Source: Micromonospora lupini (GTDB taxonomy: Bacteria > Actinomycetota > Actinomycetes > Mycobacteriales > Micromonosporaceae). From it: 64,000 bases of DNA. Below are positions 59,278 to 64,000 of the stretch, piece after piece. The position numbers and the translations under genes are program-made. The stretch spans positions 2,113,001 through 2,177,000 of the forward strand of contig NZ_JAPENL010000002.1 of NCBI RefSeq assembly GCF_026342015.1, read 5' to 3'. The notes beneath the pieces were generated by a model. The model was given only the letters and a program-made list of their open reading frames with translations. It was not told the origin of the DNA and did no database searches. How positions within the stretch are numbered: position 1 is the stretch's first letter; every line of letters begins with the position of its first letter.

Positions 59278-60150
59278 GTGACCTCGCGTACCGGCCCCGC
59301 GCCGCGGATCGACCTGCACGCCCACTCGACCGCCAGCGACGGCACGCTGAGCCCCGCCGAACTGGTCCGCGCCGGTGCCGACGCGGGTCTGGACGTGCTG
59401 GCCATCACCGACCACGACACCACCGCCGGTTGGGCCCCGGCCGTGCGGGCGCTGCCGTCCGGTCTGCGGCTGATCCGAGGCGCCGAGCTGTCCTGCCACT
59501 GGTCCGGCGCGCACCCGCCGGTGCCACTGCACCTGCTGGCGTACCTCTTCGACCCGGAACACCCGGAGCTGGTCGCCGAGCTGGCCCGGGTGCGGGCCGC
59601 CCGCGAGGAGCGCGGCGAGCGGATCGTGGCGCTGCTGCGCGCCGACGGCATCGACGTGAGCTGGCCGGACATCCTCTCCGGGGCGGGCGGCGGCACTGTG
59701 GGTCGCCCGCACATCGCGCAGGCGCTGATCCGCGCCGGTCTGGTTGCCAGCACCCGGGAGGCGTTCGCCCCGGACTGGCTGGGCGAACGGTACCGGCTGC
59801 CGAAGGAGGACATCGACGTCTTCCGCGCGGTCCGGCTGGTCCGGGCCGCCGGGGGCGTACCTGTCTTCGCCCATCCCCGCGCCACCCGACGCGGCCGGGT
59901 GGTGCCCGACGAGCTGATCGCCGAGCTGGCCGCCGCCGGGCTGGCCGGCCTGGAGGCCGACCACGAGGACCACAGCCCGGTCGAGCAGGCGCACGTACGC
60001 GCGCTCGCCGCCGAGCTGGGCCTGCTGGTCACCGGCTCCTCCGACTTCCACGGCACCCACAAGAGTGTCCAGCTCGGCGCGTTCAGCACAGGTGTCGAGG
60101 CGTACGAGCGGATCGTCGCCGCGGGGGTGACCGAGGTCGCTTCGGGCTGA
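59278..60150 (+). CDS. PHP-domain phosphoesterase
   Basis: A 290-aa PHP protein. Metal ligands: DLHAHSTASDG, ITDHDT, the Glu in IRGAELSCH, VFAHPRATRR, and the late His in TGSSDFHGTH. The length and motifs fit the group including E. coli YciV/RnaseAM and nucleoside 3',5'-bisphosphate phosphatases, which release phosphate from pAp-like compounds or trim RNA ends. The GTG start has TAGCGT 6 nt upstream; a GGAG overlaps the spacer. Confidence 0.9.
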   Translation: MTSRTGPAPRIDLHAHSTASDGTLSPAELVRAGADAGLDVLAITDHDTTAGWAPAVRALPSGLRLIRGAELSCHWSGAHPPVPLHLLAYLFDPEHPELVAELARVRAAREERGERIVALLRADGIDVSWPDILSGAGGGTVGRPHIAQALIRAGLVASTREAFAPDWLGERYRLPKEDIDVFRAVRLVRAAGGVPVFAHPRATRRGRVVPDELIAELAAAGLAGLEADHEDHSPVEQAHVRALAAELGLLVTGSSDFHGTHKSVQLGAFSTGVEAYERIVAAGVTEVASG

Positions 60151-60191
60151 TCCGCGTATTTCGCCCACCACGCCACGGCTAGGTTGATCAC

Positions 60192-60806
60192 GTGGATCTG
60201 AAGCTGTTCGGCGAGGTTTTCGTGACCCTGCTGGTGATCACCGACCCGCCGGGCATGATGCCGATCTTCCTGGCGCTGACCGGGCCGCTGCCCGCACGGG
60301 ACCGCAACCGGGCGGCCTGGCAGGCAGTCGCGCTGGCCCTCGGCGTGATCGTGATCTTCGCGGTGGCCGGACAGACCCTGCTCGACTACCTGCACGTGGA
60401 CCTGCCCGCGTTGCAGGCCGCCGGTGGGCTGCTGCTCGTCCTGGTCGCCCTGGAGCTGCTGACCGGCAAGGCCGACGACCCCAGCCAGCAGGTCACCTCG
60501 AACATCGCGCTCGTGCCGCTGGGCACCCCGTTGCTGGCCGGTCCGGGCGCCATCGTGGCGACAATGCTCTTCGTCCAGCAGGCCGACGGGCTGGGGGACT
60601 TCACCGCCATCGCCGTCGCCATCCTCGCCGTCATGGTCGCGGTCTGGATCGTGCTGCGCTTCTCCGGCGGCATCGTGAAGATCCTGCGCCCCGGCGGCAT
60701 CGAGGTGTTGACCCGGATCGCCGGCCTGCTCCTGGCCGCGATCGCCGTACAGCTCATCGCCGACGCGGTGGCGGCGTTCGTGACGCAGTACGTGAACATG
60801 GCCTGA
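60192..60806 (+). CDS. MarC-family integral membrane protein
   Basis: A 204-aa protein with six predicted helices and the MarC signature (LKLFGEVFVTLLVITDPPGM, NIALVPLGTPLLAGPGAIVA, LTRIAGLLLAAIAVQLIADA). The family is membrane-embedded, once linked to multiple antibiotic resistance but of unproven function. TAGGTT ends 6 nt before the GTG and there is no RBS. It lies 41 nt after the PHP gene but has its own leaderless promoter. Confidence 0.9.
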   Translation: MDLKLFGEVFVTLLVITDPPGMMPIFLALTGPLPARDRNRAAWQAVALALGVIVIFAVAGQTLLDYLHVDLPALQAAGGLLLVLVALELLTGKADDPSQQVTSNIALVPLGTPLLAGPGAIVATMLFVQQADGLGDFTAIAVAILAVMVAVWIVLRFSGGIVKILRPGGIEVLTRIAGLLLAAIAVQLIADAVAAFVTQYVNMA

Positions 60807-60850
60807 CCGGCGCACCCGGAATGTCGGCGGTGGGTGGCAGGATCGCAGGC

Positions 60851-61771
60851 GTGCGACGAGCCTCTTCAGCCGGACGACCCGCCGCGGGCGGTCGGGCCCC
60901 TCAGCAGCGCCCCGGTGGTGCCGAGCAGCTCGGCTTCGAGGGGATGCCGGAACGACTGTTCGTCTGCACCCCGAGCAAGCTCGGCGCGTACGCGGACTGC
61001 CCCCGCCGCTACCGCTACTCGTACGTCGACCGGCCCGCACCGCAGAAGGGCCCGCCGTGGGCGCACAACTCGCTCGGCGCCAGCGTGCACACAGCCCTGA
61101 AGAACTGGTACGCGCTGCCCGCCGACCGACGCCGCCCCGAGGCACTCGCCACCCTGCTCAAGGGCACCTGGGTGCGCGAGGGTTACCGCGACGACGAGCA
61201 GGAGCGGGCCGCCTACCGGCGGGCGCTGGGCTGGCTGGAGGCGTACGTCGAGACGTTGGACCCGGAGGCCGACCCGCTCGGTGTCGAGCGGGTGGTGGCG
61301 GTCAAGACGGCAGTGCTTGCCTTCAACGGCCGCGCGGACCGCATCGACTCGCGCCCCGGGCCGGAGGGGCCGGAGCTGGTCATCGTCGACTACAAGACGG
61401 GCCGCACCGGGTTGGACACCGACGACGCCCGGGGCTCGCAGGCTCTGGCGCTCTACGCGTACGCGGCCGAGCGGGTGTTCCGCCGGCCGTGTCGCCGGGT
61501 GGAGCTGCACCACCTGCCGACAGGCACGGTCGCCGGCCACGACCACACAGCCGAGTCGTTGACCCGCCAGTTGACCCGGGCCGAGGACACGGCCCGCGAC
61601 ATCATGGCCGCCGAGCGGGCGGTCGCCGACGGCGGCGACGCCGACGAGGCGTTCCCGGTGGCCCCCGGCCCGCGCTGCGGTTGGTGCGACTACCGGCGGC
61701 ACTGCCCGACCGGGGCGCAGACGCCGGGCAAGGAGCCGTGGGCGGCCGTGGACCGCTCCGTCGAGGGCTGA
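60851..61771 (+). CDS. RecB-like PD-(D/E)XK nuclease with Fe-S cluster Cys
   Basis: A 306-aa protein. The Cas4/RecB-type core contains SKLGAYADCPRRYRYSYVDR (Cys 1), GASVHTALKNWY (His), FNGRADRIDSRPG (catalytic Asp) and VIVDYKTGRTGLD (Asp-x-Lys). The C-terminal CGWCDYRRHCP adds three Cys, so four Cys can hold a [4Fe-4S] cluster as in AddB/Cas4 relatives. It is a single-strand DNA exonuclease-like protein; partners are not evident. GTG 60851, with CAGGAT 7 nt upstream, is preferred to ATG 60821. No CRISPR genes are near. Confidence 0.88.
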   Translation: MRRASSAGRPAAGGRAPQQRPGGAEQLGFEGMPERLFVCTPSKLGAYADCPRRYRYSYVDRPAPQKGPPWAHNSLGASVHTALKNWYALPADRRRPEALATLLKGTWVREGYRDDEQERAAYRRALGWLEAYVETLDPEADPLGVERVVAVKTAVLAFNGRADRIDSRPGPEGPELVIVDYKTGRTGLDTDDARGSQALALYAYAAERVFRRPCRRVELHHLPTGTVAGHDHTAESLTRQLTRAEDTARDIMAAERAVADGGDADEAFPVAPGPRCGWCDYRRHCPTGAQTPGKEPWAAVDRSVEG

Positions 61772-61778
61772 CGCGGCC

Positions 61779-61920
61779 GGCCCGCACCGGCCCTCGCGGC
61801 GGGCGGCCCGCACCGGCCCTCGCGGCGGGCCGGCCCGCATCGGCCCTCGCGGCGGGCGGCCCGCACCGGCCCTCGCGGCGGGCGGCCCGCACCGGCCCTC
61901 GCGGCGGGCCTGGCCGCACC
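61779..61920. repeat. Five tandem copies of a 26-27-bp GC-rich repeat
   Basis: Units start at 61779, 61805, 61832, 61858 and 61884, each beginning GGCCCGCA(C/T)CGGCCC and ending CGGCGGGC(C), with a partial sixth to about 61920. Only one base changes (C to T in unit 3), and units 2 and 5 carry one extra C. They lie just after the nuclease stop and before the frameshifted oxygenase gene. There are no spacers, so this is not a CRISPR array. Confidence 0.9.
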
Positions 61921-61970
61921 TGTGCCCTTCGGTCGGCCCGCAGCTGATCCCGGGGGGAGGGCGTGGTCGG

Positions 61971-62835
61971 TCAGCCGGCCAGTGGGGTCGCGGTGTGCCG
62001 TTCGGCCCGCTCCCTGGCGGCCTGCACCAACGGCCCCTCGAAGTAGCGGCGCGGCACCGCCCCGAGCGCCAGGCGCAGGGCGCGCAGGGTGAGGTCCGCC
62101 GACAACTCGGTGGTGGGCAGCCCCAATCCGCCGTACATCCGCCGGGCCCACGGAGGCAGCAGCGCGAGCGCGGTGCCGGCGATCCCCAGGTACGCCCAGC
62201 GCGGCGGGCCGAGGGTGAGGCCCAGCCGGGCCGGCAGGCTGAGCTTCCACGGCAGCGGTGGGGCGGTGAGGAAGAGCGCCGTCTCGGCGGCCTCCCGGGT
62301 CATCCGCAGCTCCGGCCGCACGGCGCGGTAGTACGCCTCCACCTCGGCAGCGGTGCCCGGGACCGTGGCCGGGTCCAGCCCGACCAGGGCGGCCGACCGA
62401 CGCTGCTCGGTGTAGTAGCCCGTCCACCTCGTCGTCGGTGAGCGGCAGACCCGCCCGCCGTGCCGTGCTGAGGAACGATTCGACCTCGGAGACGTGCACC
62501 CAGCGCAGCAGGTCCGGGTCGTCGATCCGGAACTGCTCGCCGGTGCCGGGGTCGGTGGCCCGCAGCCGGGCGTGCAGGCGACGCAGTCGCGCCCCGGCCT
62601 GCTCCGCCTCGGCAGTGGTGCCGTAGACGGTGGTCGCCACGTAGGTGGCGGTGCGGACCAGTCGTCCCCACGCGTCGGTGCGGTAGTTGCTGTTCTGCGC
62701 GACCCCGGCCATGGCCCGGGGGTGCAACGCCTGGAGGTAGAGCGAGCGCAGGCCGGCGACGATCAGGATCGGCTCCTCGTGCACCTTCCACGTGACCGAA
62801 CCCGGACCGAAGAGGCCGAGGTCATCGGAGTCCAC
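61971..62835 (-). pseudogene. MpaB-type oxygenase (DUF2236) with a +1 frameshift
   Basis: The N-terminal two-fifths (62835 to about 62421) gives the oxygenase MpaB start DLGLFGPGSVTWKVHEEPIL, ALHPRAMAGVAQNSNYRTDA and the His-containing region RWVHVSEVESFLS. The C-terminal part (about 62418 to the TGA at 61971) continues in another frame: EVEAYYRAVRPELRMTREAA, then PPLPWKLSLPARL. The break is at a GGG run (62421-62419 on the minus strand); removing one G restores DDEVDGYYTEQRRS and a single 287-residue protein. It is either a recent pseudogene or a homopolymer error. Family members are haem-containing; MpaB cleaves a prenyl chain. Confidence 0.88.
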
Positions 62836-62887
62836 CGACCAAGCGTGCCACGGCCCGCCCGTCCGTGCCCGTGGTGCGGGTCGGGGG

Positions 62888-63316
62888 TCAGCTGTCGACG
62901 GCGCGGCGTGACTGGCAGTTCGGGCAGAGACCCCAGAAGGTCACCTCTGCCTCGTCCACCTCGAAGCCGTGCGCGACGCCCGGCTCCAGGCACGGAGCGC
63001 CGCCGACCGCGCAGTCGACGTCGGCGATCTCGCCGCAACCCCGGCAGACCACGTGGTGGTGGTTGTCGCCGGCGCGCGCCTCGTACCGGGCGGGACTGCC
63101 TGCCGGCTCGATCCGGCGGGACAACCCGGCCCGGCTCAACGCCCCCAGCACGTCGTAGACCGCCTGCGTGGAGACCGAGTCGAGGCGTTCGCGGACCCGC
63201 CGGGTGATCTCGTCGACCTCCAGGTGACCGCCCTCGGCGAGAACGTCGAGCACCGCGAGGCGCGGTCGGGTGACGCGCAGGCCCCTCGACCGCAACAGCT
63301 CCTCGCCACCGGACAC
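62888..63316 (-). CDS. Fur-family regulator (FurA/CatR-like)
   Basis: A 142-aa protein. The winged helix (LRVTRPRLAVLDVLAEGGHL, then VSTQAVYDVLGALSRAGL) and the metal site region (ARAGDNHHHVVCRGCGEIAD) fit the FurA/CatR group. A Cys pair in CRGC and one in CPNC likely bind structural zinc. FurA/CatR proteins sense peroxide and repress catalase genes, but no katA or katG is adjacent. GTG 63316 is chosen because the longer frame to 63508 has no matching N-terminus. The downstream neighbour is the broken oxygenase gene. Confidence 0.88.
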   Translation of the reverse strand: MSGGEELLRSRGLRVTRPRLAVLDVLAEGGHLEVDEITRRVRERLDSVSTQAVYDVLGALSRAGLSRRIEPAGSPARYEARAGDNHHHVVCRGCGEIADVDCAVGGAPCLEPGVAHGFEVDEAEVTFWGLCPNCQSRRAVDS

Positions 63317-63520
63317 AGGCCAATGACAGCACGTACGACAAGCAGCGACAACCGTCGCCCGCCCGGGGTGGCTACCGACACAGCCCGCCGGACCGGCCCC
63401 GTGGGTCGCCCCGTGCTGAACCTGATCGCTGCCGCGCGCGTGTCTCCGGGAGAGAGCTCGGGGACGACAGGCGGTCCGTACGCTGATCATCCCCTCACCG
63501 TGATCCACCTGGAGGTGTCG

Positions 63521-64000
63521 ATGTTCGAGGAGATCCTGGGTCTACCGGTACACGTCCTCGTGGTCCACGCGGTGGTCGTCTTCGTCCCACTGCTGGCGGT
63601 GCTGGCCATCGGATACGTGGCGCTGCCGCGCTGGCGGCACCGACTGGACTGGGCGCTGGGCATCCTCGCCGTGGTCGCGCCGGTGACCGCGTTCGTGGCC
63701 GTCGAATCCGGTGAGGCATTCACCGACGCCCTGGTCGCCCGCGGTTACCAGGGCCAGATACTCGACCAGATCTTCGAGCACTCCCGCTACGGCGACATCC
63801 TGTTCCGGATCGTGGTGCCTCTCGGGATCGTGGCCATCGCGCTGCTCGTGGCGACCAGCGGACACCCGCGGGTGCCGCGACTGCCAGCACTCGTGACACC
63901 GGTGCTCGCGGTGGCGGTCGTCGCGTTGGCAATCGCCGCCCTCATCTACGTCTACCTGACCGGTCACTCCGGCGCCGAGGCCGTCTGGGGCACCACCCTC
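63521..64000 (+). CDS. DUF2231 membrane protein (3' partial)
   Basis: The gene runs off the right edge; 160 codons are visible. The ATG at 63521 follows GGAGG by 5 nt. The DUF2231 pattern is clear: PVHVLVVHAVVVFVPLLAVL (with His in the first helix), YVALPRWRHRLDWALGILAV, a short loop GEAFTDALVARGYQGQILDQ, then FRIVVPLGIVAIALLVATSG and a last helix before TGHSGAEAVWG. Four helices in total. Its function is unknown; the conserved His and GHSGAEAVW motif suggest haem or metal binding. Confidence 0.87.
   Translation, partial: MFEEILGLPVHVLVVHAVVVFVPLLAVLAIGYVALPRWRHRLDWALGILAVVAPVTAFVAVESGEAFTDALVARGYQGQILDQIFEHSRYGDILFRIVVPLGIVAIALLVATSGHPRVPRLPALVTPVLAVAVVALAIAALIYVYLTGHSGAEAVWGTTL

Noticed and set aside
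57868..60171. 767-aa open frame on the minus strand
   Set aside because: It is a shadow of the propeller, PHP and MarC region genes on the other strand; it is low in hydrophobic core pattern, rich in Gly/Arg/Gln, spans several real genes and shows no recognisable domain.
59148..61145. 665-aa open frame on the minus strand
   Set aside because: Crosses three real plus-strand genes and consists of Arg/Ser/Ala-rich sequence typical of GC shadow frames.
61779..61920. Possible CRISPR array, near a Cas4/RecB-like nuclease
   Set aside because: The units are contiguous with no spacers, and no other cas gene is present; the nuclease is of the stand-alone RecB-like type.
61690..62835. 381-aa reading of the oxygenase gene running through the tandem repeats
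   Set aside because: After position 62420 the translation loses all family resemblance, while another frame continues the MpaB homology to 61971; a frameshift explains the data better.

Overview
The window is chromosomal DNA of a high-GC actinobacterium. Third codon positions are almost all G or C. The gene content (a SARP regulator, tatB, DUF3117, a FolP2-type DHPS, paired KorA/KorB, a PopR/ClpP pair, SigE-family sigma factors and DUF4190 proteins) fits Micromonosporaceae, most likely Micromonospora or a close relative. This is an inference from protein resemblance; no rRNA or tRNA gene is visible. I see no CRISPR array, prophage, complete insertion sequence or biosynthetic cluster. About 61 intact genes, one frameshifted gene and two edge-truncated genes are listed.

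Layout. 1-9 kb: a secreted lectin-like surface protein (cut at the left edge), a secreted sialidase with three LamG-like domains, and a large SARP-NB-ARC-TPR regulator. 9-16 kb: a three-gene cassette of tiny proteins opposite a GntR regulator, a sigma factor with an NTF2-like tail, a lipoprotein, a stand-alone ClpP with its PopR-like activator, and a K+ channel. 16-30 kb: MarR/AzoR, the KorAB ferredoxin oxidoreductase, a surface protein, an orphan nuoA, folP2, a DivIVA-like protein, the Tag glycosylase, a Tat-exported DUF1501/DUF1800 pair, and PaaX with an enoyl-CoA hydratase. 30-44 kb: DUF3117, leucyl aminopeptidase, HtrA, TatB, an Mrp ATPase, MgtE-like/DUF1003, PhzF and assorted small enzymes. 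43-54 kb: a malyl-CoA lyase-like aldolase, an acyl-CoA dehydrogenase and a MaoC hydratase that resemble ethylmalonyl-CoA pathway genes, two DUF4190 paralogues, a MITE, a radical SAM protein, a DCC/HTTM group and thioredoxin. 54-64 kb: an RNA methyltransferase, a small membrane protein with a bacterial PH protein, a SigE-family sigma factor with its likely anti-sigma partner, a PHP phosphoesterase, MarC, a RecB-like nuclease, a frameshifted MpaB-type oxygenase, a FurA-like regulator and the start of a DUF2231 protein.

Regulatory logic is unusually readable here. Many genes end in long perfect GC-rich hairpins without a T-tract. About twenty starts have a TAnnnT-like -10 box 6-8 nt upstream and no Shine-Dalgarno sequence, as expected for leaderless mRNAs. 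Local operators can be assigned to neighbouring regulators: tandem PopR-type palindromes in front of clpP, a MarR palindrome at azoR, CTGTA repeats at the GntR cassette, and a SigR-type promoter in front of trxA.

No wholly new large system is evident. The best candidates for undescribed biology are the GntR-linked cassette of three overlapping mini-genes (9.2-10.3 kb), the DCC/HTTM/small-protein group (50.3-52.1 kb), and the 52-aa membrane protein with its PH partner (55.8-56.9 kb).
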